Below are positions 18,187 through 26,018 of a stretch of DNA of 64,000 bases, one piece after another. A program made the translations under genes and the position numbers. The first letter of the stretch is position 1, and every line of letters begins with the position of its first letter. The notes below the pieces were generated by a model, which searched no databases, was not told the origin of the DNA, and worked only from the letters and a program-made list of their open reading frames with translations. Origin of the DNA: Trichomonas vaginalis G3 (Eukaryota > Parabasalia > Trichomonadida > Trichomonadidae); the NCBI RefSeq assembly GCF_026262505.1, contig NC_067204.1, forward strand, positions 10,983,501-11,047,500, given 5' to 3'.

Positions 18187-19035
18187 ATGCTTCCAATAGA
18201 AAAAGAAAATTCTAGAGTTGCTACAACTAAACCATTAGATGAACTTTTTACTAATGTCGGTCAAAAGTTTGAGACAGATACCGTAAAGCATGAAGGCTAT
18301 CGTTTTGACTACCCATTAAGATGGTTAAGAGACCCATCTGTCACAAAAGCTATTGGCTTTCGTAGAATGAAGTTCATTTCAGAAGCCATACATGGTTTCC
18401 CATTTACGGTCGGTTTTGAAGTTCGATACTATAACAAAGAAAAACGTATGTATGAGAAATTTGAACAAGGAAAACTTTTACAAGTTAATTTGCTTATAAA
18501 CTTAGAAACAACTCTTCAAGCTTTTCAAGAAAAAATAAACGATATCTATATTGAATATGCAAACCAGTTTAACATTGACGAAGGAGAATACCATCTCGAT
18601 ATTATTTATGACAGGAAAAATGCAACTGTTAAAATCAATAAAATAGAAGACCTTGGAGAAAACGTTTATATTTCTACAAAATATAACAACTTGGCATGGT
18701 ATAGATTTATGAGGATGTTAAATCAGCCTGCAGCATATCCAGTACACCCGGACTATTATGAAGTCGAAAACCCTAATGGAACATATGAAAATATTTTCGA
18801 CCAAGATGCTATTATTGTTCATGCTTCATTTTCTGGCGCCCAAAACTCTTTCTTATGCTTGGCAAATGACTTTTACGAAAAACCTACAAAGTTATACGAA
18901 CCACCAAGTGGAAGTATTTCAGACTTTCAAGTATGGTTTACTACAGATGGAAGAAAAAGAATAATTCCATTATACCATGCGTTTTACTTAGAACTTAGTT
19001 TCATATACAACTACTATCGAACGATAAAAATATAA
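18187..19035 (+). CDS. Polinton A: variable-core protein (282 residues)
   Basis: The frame looks whole. Residues 1 to about 62 (MLPIEKENSRVATTKPLDELFTNVG...AIGFRRMKF) and about 215-282 (IIVHASFSGAQNSFLCLAND...YNYYRTIKI) are essentially identical to B 61108-61956. The roughly 150 residues between are only weakly alike. No known domain is recognised. Divergent pairing with the fibre gene and the conserved-frame/variable-core pattern suggest a second surface or attachment protein, or a partner of the fibre (inference). A TTTTTA leader shared with the fibre gene lies between the two ATGs. Confidence 0.7.
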   Translation: MLPIEKENSRVATTKPLDELFTNVGQKFETDTVKHEGYRFDYPLRWLRDPSVTKAIGFRRMKFISEAIHGFPFTVGFEVRYYNKEKRMYEKFEQGKLLQVNLLINLETTLQAFQEKINDIYIEYANQFNIDEGEYHLDIIYDRKNATVKINKIEDLGENVYISTKYNNLAWYRFMRMLNQPAAYPVHPDYYEVENPNGTYENIFDQDAIIVHASFSGAQNSFLCLANDFYEKPTKLYEPPSGSISDFQVWFTTDGRKRIIPLYHAFYLELSFIYNYYRTIKI

Positions 19036-19039
19036 TTTT

Positions 19040-19282
19040 TTAATATGGTTGAGGTGTTGGATTTGGTTGCCAACTTGACTGTGGTGCAGGTTCAGGCTGT
19101 TGTATAACAGGAGCTTGCTCTTCTGGTTCAGGGTCTTTAGGTATAATACCAACAAACTGACCTACTCTTTTACCAATATTTTTGACACCGTTCCATACTC
19201 CTCTTCCGACAGATTTTATTCCATTCCATATACCTCTTCCAACATTTCGAAAGAAGTTTCCTATCTTACTGAAGAAACCCAT
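19040..19282 (-). CDS. Polinton A: MGFFS amphipathic repeat peptide with Pro-rich tail
   Basis: An 80-residue protein that looks whole. Three imperfect repeats of the form (N/K)(V/S)GRG(I/V)WNG(I/V)K form a basic amphipathic helix, followed by a Pro/Glu/Gln-rich tail ending NPTPQPY. The character is that of a membrane-active or DNA-binding minor virion peptide, comparable to (not proven homologous with) adenovirus pVI/pX. TTTTTACATATAGTAAA-ATG leader. Confidence 0.6.
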   Translation of the reverse strand: MGFFSKIGNFFRNVGRGIWNGIKSVGRGVWNGVKNIGKRVGQFVGIIPKDPEPEEQAPVIQQPEPAPQSSWQPNPTPQPY

Positions 19283-19300
19283 TTTACTATATGTAAAAAT

Positions 19301-19663
19301 CTAATGTCCGCCTAGTCTCTTACGTTTCCTGTTGAGTTCCATAGCATTCTTTAACTGGAGCTCATACATTCTGTTTCTCCTCTGGTAGAAAACATATTCT
19401 GGGTCAACTCCTGTGTTCGCGTCATCTGCATAAAGTTGTTTATATCCCACTTCAGGGTTTGTATAAAACTCTTTCCATCTCATATTTGCATACCATGGTG
19501 GCAAACCTAACGCAGCGTCATTTGACATGGCAGTTTGCATTTGTACATCTGTTGGCACTTGACCATAGTTTGCCATTGCAGTTTGTATTCTAACTTCATT
19601 TGGAATATTCTCTGGGTTTGGTTGTCCAGGTTGCTGTGCATTCGCTAAGTTCTGTGCGTCCAT
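19301..19663 (-). CDS. Polinton A: unknown 120-residue protein (identical in A and B)
   Basis: The frame looks whole. The N-terminal part has two near-repeats (VRIQTAMANYGQVPTD / VQMQTAMSNDAALG), then a WYANMRWKEFYTNPEVGYKQLY block and a basic C-terminus ELNRKRKRLGGH. The translation is identical to B 62221-62583, the most conserved gene between the copies, which suggests a structural role under tight constraint or very recent common ancestry. TTTTTATCTAATATTAA-ATG leader. Confidence 0.65.
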   Translation of the reverse strand: MDAQNLANAQQPGQPNPENIPNEVRIQTAMANYGQVPTDVQMQTAMSNDAALGLPPWYANMRWKEFYTNPEVGYKQLYADDANTGVDPEYVFYQRRNRMYELQLKNAMELNRKRKRLGGH

Positions 19664-19686
19664 TTAATATTAGATAAAAATATCTC

Positions 19687-19818
19687 TTACGAGTACATAT
19701 GCTGAACATTTGCAGGCATTGGTTCATCTTCATATTCTCTGTACTTTTCTGCCACGTCAAATAAATAAATGACACAATGGAAAAAACCTAAAACAAGTAG
19801 TCCTATTTCAAACCACAT
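19687..19818 (-). CDS. Polinton A: 43-residue single-span membrane peptide
   Basis: A short frame MWFEIGLLVLGFFHCVIYLF plus an acidic tail ending NVQHMYS. One transmembrane helix covers residues 3-20. Its ATG lies inside the 3' end of the methyltransferase gene (16-base overlap in another frame), and the arrangement is the same in B (62607-62738). Conservation in both copies supports a real gene. Function unknown; a small virion-membrane or coupling peptide is possible. Confidence 0.55.
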   Translation of the reverse strand: MWFEIGLLVLGFFHCVIYLFDVAEKYREYEDEPMPANVQHMYS

Positions 19819-20621
19819 TTACTTACTAATAAAATTTCTTTATTGTGACACTTTCTCCAGTTTATAGGACCTCTCTCATATTCTATCTTGTCATATCTAA
19901 ACTCATAGTCGTTTATATCTTCTAGCCATTTCATGACACTTTCCAAACCACTTTTATCGGATGTAAAGTAAAAGCATGGATGGTTATGTATAACGTCTAA
20001 AGTTTCTAAAGAGTCTCTCAAAGTCCAGTCTACTTGGTATTGAAAATCCCATGTGTTATAGAACGGCGGGTCCACTATAAAGAAAACATTTTCCTTGTCT
20101 TTATATTTTTCATACAACTCTGTCCAATGACATCTCACAAACTCTATACCCTCAATATATTTTTCTATGTCCTCTTTGAAAACATTTGTATAGTTAAGAT
20201 ATAAAACTTTTGACATAAGTGTTTCAATGTCATGAACTCTTATAGCACCACTATATAATAGTCTAGCAGATATACTATTCCAGTCTATATATTCTGCTTT
20301 TTTCAAAACCTCTCTCACAATATTTTTCTTATCTAATGGTATACGTTCCATCTTACCTATAGGTATCTTTTCTTTTAACTCTTTCAATATATTGTTTGTG
20401 TCTGGAATATGTTTGAGACGGTCCATATAGTTGTCGAAGTCATTGCATATAATCTTTGAGTCAGGAAATACGGTATGACATAAATGGGATATATAGAAAC
20501 TTCCACCGAACAAATCTACAAATGTTAGACCATTCGGTAGTTTCTTAAGTTCTCTCAATATAATATCTTTACATCTACTCTTATTTCCAAAGAACAGTAA
20601 CGGTGGTTTTGTAAAATTCAT
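19803..20621 (-). CDS. Polinton A: D12-class adenine-N6 DNA methyltransferase (Dam-like)
   Basis: A 272-residue protein that looks whole. It has an N-terminal FFGNKSRCKDIIL (SAM-binding entry), FVDLFGGSFYISHLC (motif I), CNDFDNYM, and a catalytic FFIVDPPFYNTWDF (DPPF form of DPPY), followed by a recognition region and a C-terminal strand FYFTSDK. Family members methylate the N6 of adenine, often at GATC. T. vaginalis DNA is known to carry abundant 6mA, and Maverick-borne methyltransferases have been linked to it (established knowledge, recalled). The leader TTTTTATTATTATATATAA precedes the ATG. See the finding on AGATCT palindromes. Confidence 0.85.
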   Translation of the reverse strand: MNFTKPPLLFFGNKSRCKDIILRELKKLPNGLTFVDLFGGSFYISHLCHTVFPDSKIICNDFDNYMDRLKHIPDTNNILKELKEKIPIGKMERIPLDKKNIVREVLKKAEYIDWNSISARLLYSGAIRVHDIETLMSKVLYLNYTNVFKEDIEKYIEGIEFVRCHWTELYEKYKDKENVFFIVDPPFYNTWDFQYQVDWTLRDSLETLDVIHNHPCFYFTSDKSGLESVMKWLEDINDYEFRYDKIEYERGPINWRKCHNKEILLVSKCGLK

Positions 20622-20639
20622 TTATATATAATAATAAAA

Positions 20640-20870
20640 ATGTTTTTACCCGAAAAGTGACAGAAAAGTGACAAAGCATGAAAACATATATAATTTGTGA
20701 AAAGCGACACAAAAGTGACATTTTTAAAAGTGACATCATTAATATGATGTAAATAACAACGGTTTTGGTTTTGTCACCGGCTGGTCGGCTGGGGTTCGGT
20801 CCTCCTCTTGGGTCTTGGGCAAAATTCTTAGGGCTAGAAGGGGCGCAGCCCCTGGAAGCCCCTCATACCT
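20640..20870 (-). repeat. Right terminal region of Polinton A with tip hairpin
   Basis: About 230 non-coding bases. The inner part repeats AAAAGTGACA four to five times (20654-20738). It contains one AACGGT site at 20759. The outermost 40 bases match the left tips of B and C in inverted orientation and form a nested hairpin: AGGGCT..AGCCC outside, GGGGC/GCCCC inside (20830-20862). The element probably ends at ..CATACCT (20870). Confidence 0.75.
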
Positions 20871-21506
20871 GACCTATTCATATGTTTATTTTATACTCAT
20901 ATTTTTGATCACAAATATCTTACCAAATAATATGAAATTTTATAACAAATGTATTACAGTGTTCACAAATATGAGCTAGATCAGTAAAAATGTCAATGAA
21001 AAGAGTATAAAAAATATTTTTAGTCTATTTATTTTCATATTACAAGTTTCAACATGCAATGTTAAAATTGTAGTAGACATATGAGATCCTTGAACTTGTT
21101 AATACTAATTGCATGTTAAAGTAAGCTTTAATTTTATACCAATATTGTAAATTGAATCAAATATACGGCATTATATTGATATATAATTCGTTTTATGATA
21201 TAGCATGATATTCTACTTGTGCTATATTGTACTATCGTGATATTTAAGAGATTTTTCTCGATAATTCTGGATTATTATATAACTCTAGATTGTATTTGCC
21301 GATTTTCTCCAAACTACGTATTCTACATATGCATAATATGAATAGCCTGCAGCTGGAGTTTAAGGCCAAAATTTTGGTTAGAAGGGAGTGTCCGTATCTT
21401 TTTTTTAATTCTTTCAAATAATAATATCGATTCTCAATGCCTGTAGTAGTATTCCTTTAAGAAAGGTGTCTATAGTATTAATATCCTATTCTTCTTATGA
21501 TTTTTG
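20871..21506. other. Host intergenic, AT-rich
   Basis: About 640 bases between the end of Polinton A and the WD40 gene. The sequence is strongly AT-rich and multiply interrupted in all frames. I see no gene, repeat or RNA signature. Confidence 0.6.
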
Positions 21507-21514
21507 TCACTTTT
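21507..21514 (+). promoter_or_regulatory. Trichomonad initiator (Inr) of the WD40 gene
   Basis: TCACTTTT fits the trichomonad Inr TCA+1-Y-W. The A+1 at 21509 is 20 bases before the ATG at 21529, a normal 5' UTR length for this group. It rules out the longer upstream non-ATG start at 21466. Confidence 0.75.
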
Positions 21515-21528
21515 CTAAAAAAAATATT

Positions 21529-22923
21529 ATGTGTGTTTCTAGTGAGGAAATTAACTTACTAGTTCAGCATTATCTTCAAGAACTTGGATATGATCATGCT
21601 GCTTTTGCTTTCGGCTGTGAGTCGAAGATTCCAACAAAAGAAATAGCTTCACAAGAAATACCTCCAGGAGCCTTAGTTTATCTTGTTCAGAAAGGAATTA
21701 TGTATGCACAAATGGAAGCTGCAGCAGATGAAGCAAGTTCTAATCCAGATACTTTATTTGGACATCAATTAAATTTATTACGATCAAATATTCGACAAAG
21801 TTCTGAAATAGCAGAAGAATTAAGCTCCGCAACGCGTAGACTTAGGATTTTACCATCATCTGATCAAACAGAACCTCTAGAGTTTTATTTATCTCAACAA
21901 TCATCTTTAGTTCTCGAAGGCCACGCAGGCCCAGTGATTTTATCGGCCTGGAACAAGTCAAGCGAATTACTTGCAACAGGATCTACCGATGGAACAGTTG
22001 TAGTTTGGCAGTTTAAGCGCTCAGATGTTCCAGAATCATTAGATTGCAGCGTTCTTGACGATCCGATAGTTATCAAACCTACAGTGGGTCCGCAAGATAA
22101 GGCAGATATTACGGCATTACAATGGTCGCCAATTGATGATATTCTCGTTATTGGAACTTATTGCGGTAAGTTTTTCGTTTACAAAGCTGGAAATGAAATA
22201 TTCCAGTCAGAGCAATATAAATCTCCTATTGTAAGTATCTCTTTCTCGCCAAATGGTGAACAATTCGCTGTTGGAGCAGCAGGAGGCGAAGTATCGATTG
22301 TTAAAGGAACTACAGTTAGTACTTCCCTTAAATTAGAGCCTGGCATTATGGATGTCCAATGGATGGATGATAATTCTGTATTAATTGCGGCAGGAATGAA
22401 AATTACCAAAATTGGAAGCGATGGAAAGCCATCAACCTTCTTAGAAAACTCCGATCAGATTATACAACTCATTACATCTCCAAAACAAGAGATTGCTGTT
22501 GCAGGAGACAAATCCGGAAATATTATTCTTATTAAACCCGATGGAAAGGTTGTTAGAACAGATAAAGCTCATGCTTGCAGTGTATCATCACTTACATTCA
22601 ACGCCGCTGATGGTAAATTCACTTCAGGAGCGTTAGATGGAAGTATCGAAATTTCAAGTGTCGATGATGAGACAAAGATATCATTTAAAGATGCGCACGC
22701 ACCAATTATCTCTATTGTATACGAGAAAGAGAACAAATACTTCGCTACGGCCGCTTCAAATGATATTATCGGATTATACTCCATCGAAGAGAACAAATTA
22801 TTACTGACATTCGAATCAATCGACTCAATAAATGGAATGTCGTGGTCTCCTGATGGTAGATTCTTAACTATTTGCGTTTCCAATGGTCAAGTCAATGTTA
22901 TAGATTTTGCTCAGATTTGTTAA
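21529..22923 (+). CDS. LisH/WD40-repeat protein, TBL1/Sif2-like
   Basis: 464 residues from the ATG chosen by the Inr. Residues 4-37 (EEINLLVQHYLQELGYDHAAFAF) form a LisH motif, as in TBL1/Ebi/Sif2, where it mediates dimerisation and corepressor contact. After an acidic linker come WD40 blades from about residue 128 (LEGHAGPVILSAWNKSSELLATGSTDGTVVVWQF) to the end (SINGMSWSPDGRFLTICVSNGQVNVIDF), giving roughly seven to eight repeats. TBL1 proteins are scaffolds of histone-deacetylase corepressor complexes in the nucleus, and the same role is inferred here. No intron. The stop is part of TAAA, consistent with the trichomonad polyadenylation signal. Confidence 0.85.
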   Translation: MCVSSEEINLLVQHYLQELGYDHAAFAFGCESKIPTKEIASQEIPPGALVYLVQKGIMYAQMEAAADEASSNPDTLFGHQLNLLRSNIRQSSEIAEELSSATRRLRILPSSDQTEPLEFYLSQQSSLVLEGHAGPVILSAWNKSSELLATGSTDGTVVVWQFKRSDVPESLDCSVLDDPIVIKPTVGPQDKADITALQWSPIDDILVIGTYCGKFFVYKAGNEIFQSEQYKSPIVSISFSPNGEQFAVGAAGGEVSIVKGTTVSTSLKLEPGIMDVQWMDDNSVLIAAGMKITKIGSDGKPSTFLENSDQIIQLITSPKQEIAVAGDKSGNIILIKPDGKVVRTDKAHACSVSSLTFNAADGKFTSGALDGSIEISSVDDETKISFKDAHAPIISIVYEKENKYFATAASNDIIGLYSIEENKLLLTFESIDSINGMSWSPDGRFLTICVSNGQVNVIDFAQIC

Positions 22924-23650
22924 ATGTCATACATTCTTTATTAATAAATGTAGATTGTTTTACTTTTAATCAAACACAAATTTTTAAAAAATATCACAAT
23001 GAAAATAATAAAATATTTTATTGACTCTAAATTAGTAATATATGGCATATACCATTTACTGTTTTCTTGATATAAGACCCTCTAATTAAAAAGTATTGGA
23101 GTTAGACGATACTTCTTCTATATTTCATTTCATCAAGGATATTTGTCTTTTTTGACCCAGAGTGAACATAGAAATTATATATTCCAACACACGTAGGTAT
23201 ATATTTCTATGGGAACCTTTCTCAAAAGCTTTTGTCTTATTGATGCATCAAACAGAGTTGAGAAAATGCATGTGGAGCCTTGGCACTGGTAATTTAAATG
23301 AAAAACATCATAGTTATGATGGAATGTGATGATTTTTCTTTAAATAGATGAGCTTTAAACTGCATGTAATACAAAATTTTCCATTTGAATACCAAAACTG
23401 TCCAATCTTTCTCATATCTGACAACCTCCATCAGAAAATAATAATTTTTGTAGAAAGTATTGAATAAATGTTATAGTTTTAGTAATTTCAAATATCTTTT
23501 GAGATTTTTATTAGGAATTTTGGAAGCCATGGTTAAAAAGTAATGATTAATAATTTGTCCAGTAAAAAATTAATACTTTTTGTTTAATAATATTAAAAAT
23601 AAAATTCAATAATGGAACATTATGGTCAATAGATATGTAGATTTTGGTAT
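22924..23650. other. Host intergenic between convergent genes
   Basis: About 730 AT-rich bases between the convergent WD40 and La-domain genes. Short mixed-composition stretches (about 23140-23300) are not open in any frame for useful length. I see nothing identifiable. Confidence 0.55.
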
Positions 23651-24322
23651 TCAATTACGTGTAAATTTGCGAGGGGATCTTCTGGTCTCTTCCTTTTGTT
23701 CGTTTCTTTGGTTTTGTAGCTTTTCTTGATAATCTGAGAAAACGGTAACATCAAGAAGGCCACCAGCATACTCGATCTTGCTTAATGCAGCAATTTTAGC
23801 TTCACCTTCCGATCCGAGCTCAACAATTGTAGTTCCTGAGTAAACAACTTCATCGCCATCAATTGTGTAGCAAGGATACATTGCACGAACATCCAAATTG
23901 TTTGATTTGAAGAATTGGTACTGTAAATGCGTTGGAGCTTCTCTATCTATTCCAGAAACACGAATTGTACGATATTTTCTTCTAGGATCTGGTGTAATTG
24001 GTTTCTTCAATTTAATAGTGTGTGCTGTAGTATCTACTTCGAAAAAATCGATTGCTTGCATTGCATCTAATTTATCTTCTGGTTCAAGGGCTCCAGAGAG
24101 TTTTTTGATAATTGGAATATTATCAAACACGCCGATGTCAATAAAATTATGCTGAGATTCTTCAATCTTCTTCTGGATCTCTGGATTTTTTTCATTATTA
24201 AAATCAGAGTATAAATATTCGATTATATATTTGTAAGGCCGGAGTTTAGCTTCTCTAGAGACATCATGTGAAAAGCCGAGGAGTGATGCAAAGGCCTTCA
24301 TTTTGCGATAATTAGAAGTCAT
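23651..24322 (-). CDS. La-motif plus RRM RNA-binding protein
   Basis: 223 residues from MTSNYRKMK (24322). An upstream in-frame ATG at 24430 would add 36 residues, but a candidate Inr (TCATATTT, 24403-24410) lies between the two, favouring the shorter form though with an unusually long leader. Residues about 25-105 fit the La motif: YIIEYLYSDFNNEKN, then FIDIGVFDNIPIIKKLSG and DKLDAMQAIDFFEVD. Residues about 118-200 fit an RRM (IRVSGIDREAPTHLQYQFF...SGTTIVELGSEGEAKIAAL). La proteins bind 3' oligo-U of polymerase III transcripts and help their folding. A basic C-terminal tail (RRSPRKF) is present. The length is short for La but typical of compact protist versions. Confidence 0.72.
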   Translation of the reverse strand: MTSNYRKMKAFASLLGFSHDVSREAKLRPYKYIIEYLYSDFNNEKNPEIQKKIEESQHNFIDIGVFDNIPIIKKLSGALEPEDKLDAMQAIDFFEVDTTAHTIKLKKPITPDPRRKYRTIRVSGIDREAPTHLQYQFFKSNNLDVRAMYPCYTIDGDEVVYSGTTIVELGSEGEAKIAALSKIEYAGGLLDVTVFSDYQEKLQNQRNEQKEETRRSPRKFTRN

Positions 24323-24649
24323 TTGATAAAAAAAAATAACCGTTAACTTTTTTATTTCTAATTTCTGAGAAAAAAAATCTATACCTTCAAACTTGGAAGA
24401 GCAAATATGAAAGGAGTGTTCATAATACATGGTTATTCGACTTAAGATTAGTCTGTAAAACCATATAACGGTTTTGAATATACCTGGAAAGTACCAAAAT
24501 TCTGATATTTCGCCCTTTTTTCATCATTAATGCTTTGATAGACAAATTCGAATTATATAAATATAGCAAGCTTTCCACTATTCAAAGTAGTCATAAATAA
24601 TATATTAATATCAGAAAGACTCCAAAATAATTAGATAATAAGACTAAGA

Positions 24650-25680
24650 TTAAAATAAGATGTTTAGTGATGAAAGAAAAACACAAAGAAATGAAATATA
24701 TTCACTATGTTGAATGTTTTCTTTGATTTCATAAATAATAGGAATATCTGCATAACAAAGAGCAGTTGAAAAATGAGAAAGATTATGAGTAAATTCATTT
24801 GTGATATTATTTATAATGGTAACTGCTGCTCTTGTTGATGTAGATTCGATATCAATATAACATCCTTCTAATGTAATTTTACCAATAAAATAAATATAAG
24901 AAATTATAACATTATTTATAAAACTACTATTTTTGATATTAACTGGAGCAGAATATGCCCAAAGAAGAGCTCCAATGTTATTTAAAATGTTACAATTTCG
25001 AATTTCAAAAGTTTCTTGAGAATTATAATAAAGGAATTTATAATTATAACTAGTTCCACTTGAATTAGAAAAAGTGGAAAATGAACAATTTGATCCTTTT
25101 GAAAATGAATCAACTTCATAAAAATCTCTCAAAAATATTTTCGAAAATGAAATGTTGATTGATTTAATTTCGATTTGGCCGTTTATTAAATAAAGATTAC
25201 ACACTCCAAGATCACTTTCATCTCCACTTTTACTAATAGAGGATTCAAAAATATAATTTTTGTAGGTGTTACTATCACTAACATCAATTTTACAGTAAAC
25301 ACCGTATGTATCTTGTGAGTTTACTTTAGAAGCGAAACTGCAGACACGATCTTGAACAAATTCGCCTTCTTGTTGATAGAAAATACAACCACCTGTTTGA
25401 TTGTTACTACAGTTATTAAATGTTGTAGTATCAATGAGGAATTTGATTGTATTTTTTTTGTGTTTAAGTAAACTGAACCTTGTGTGTTTACTTGAGTGAA
25501 AAAGCATGATGAGATATAGTAACTGTTTTCTTTTGCTGTAAGTTTACTATGATTGTTTGCATATTCTTTGTATGTTTGTGTGTTTGGATAAAATTCTGCC
25601 CAATCTTCGTGAATTTCAATTCGTGTTGCATTGGTAAGTTGATATTTAGTGAATATTGAATCATATTCATTTCATACAAA
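24650..25680 (-). pseudogene. Decayed surface-protein gene (trichomonad Pmp-like repeat family)
   Basis: A 285-residue open stretch (24650-25507) has repeated FxxC/FxNN plus GG motifs (TTFNNCSNNQTGGCIFY; ILNNIGALLWAYS; SSFINNV). This is the style of the large trichomonad family resembling chlamydial polymorphic membrane proteins. Upstream coding similarity (ENSYYISSCFFTQVNTQGSVYLN) continues to about 25680 but in another frame. No signal peptide lies upstream and no C-terminal transmembrane anchor follows. It is best read as a frameshifted, truncated host gene. Function when intact would be an adhesin-like surface protein (inference). Confidence 0.55.
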
Positions 25681-26018
25681 TAGTTCTATGAAATAGTTTT
25701 TATCCCCTAGAAAAGGGAGTTTTGCTATTCCATAGATTTTGGATAAAAAAAATGCTACTCAAAAATAGTCAAAATCAATTCGTCAAACTTACAACATCAC
25801 CTCAAACTTTACACTCCAACTATAGCACAAATTTTACTGGCTCAAAATTTCCTTTATCCATGAGTACATATTGCTATAGGAAATTTCCTGAAAATATTTT
25901 TAAATGTAAAGAAAGAGATACTTAAACCATCCCAAAAATGAGAAGGTATATATATTAAGCCTTTTTAAAAAATACACAAATTTTCATATATAATCATACA
26001 TTTATTAATTATATTTTG
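25681..26018. other. Host intergenic
   Basis: About 340 bases of AT-rich sequence between the decayed surface-protein gene and the 3' end of the DEAH helicase. I see no feature. Confidence 0.55.

Larger units (their letters stand above)
1..20870 (+). mobile_element. Polinton/Maverick copy A (right-hand part)
   Basis: This is a large double-stranded-DNA virus-like element. Its integrase, packaging ATPase, jelly-roll capsid proteins and a polymerase stub identify it as a Polinton/Maverick. Gene order and orientation match copy B (39469 to about 63611), with position 1 equivalent to about 44065 in B. The left tip, about 4.6 kb by comparison with B, lies outside the window. The right tip ends near 20870, with 5'-AG..-type terminal sequence read inward and a nested hairpin also seen at the left tips of B and C. 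The copy is clearly broken, with roughly twenty breaks, and lacks most of the polymerase. Its close similarity to B over long stretches suggests a young, now decaying insertion. The target-site duplication cannot be checked because the left end is missing. Confidence 0.93.

Noticed and set aside
21466-21528. Upstream GTG-started extension of the WD40 protein
   Set aside because: The Inr lies inside this stretch and the LisH domain begins right after the ATG at 21529.
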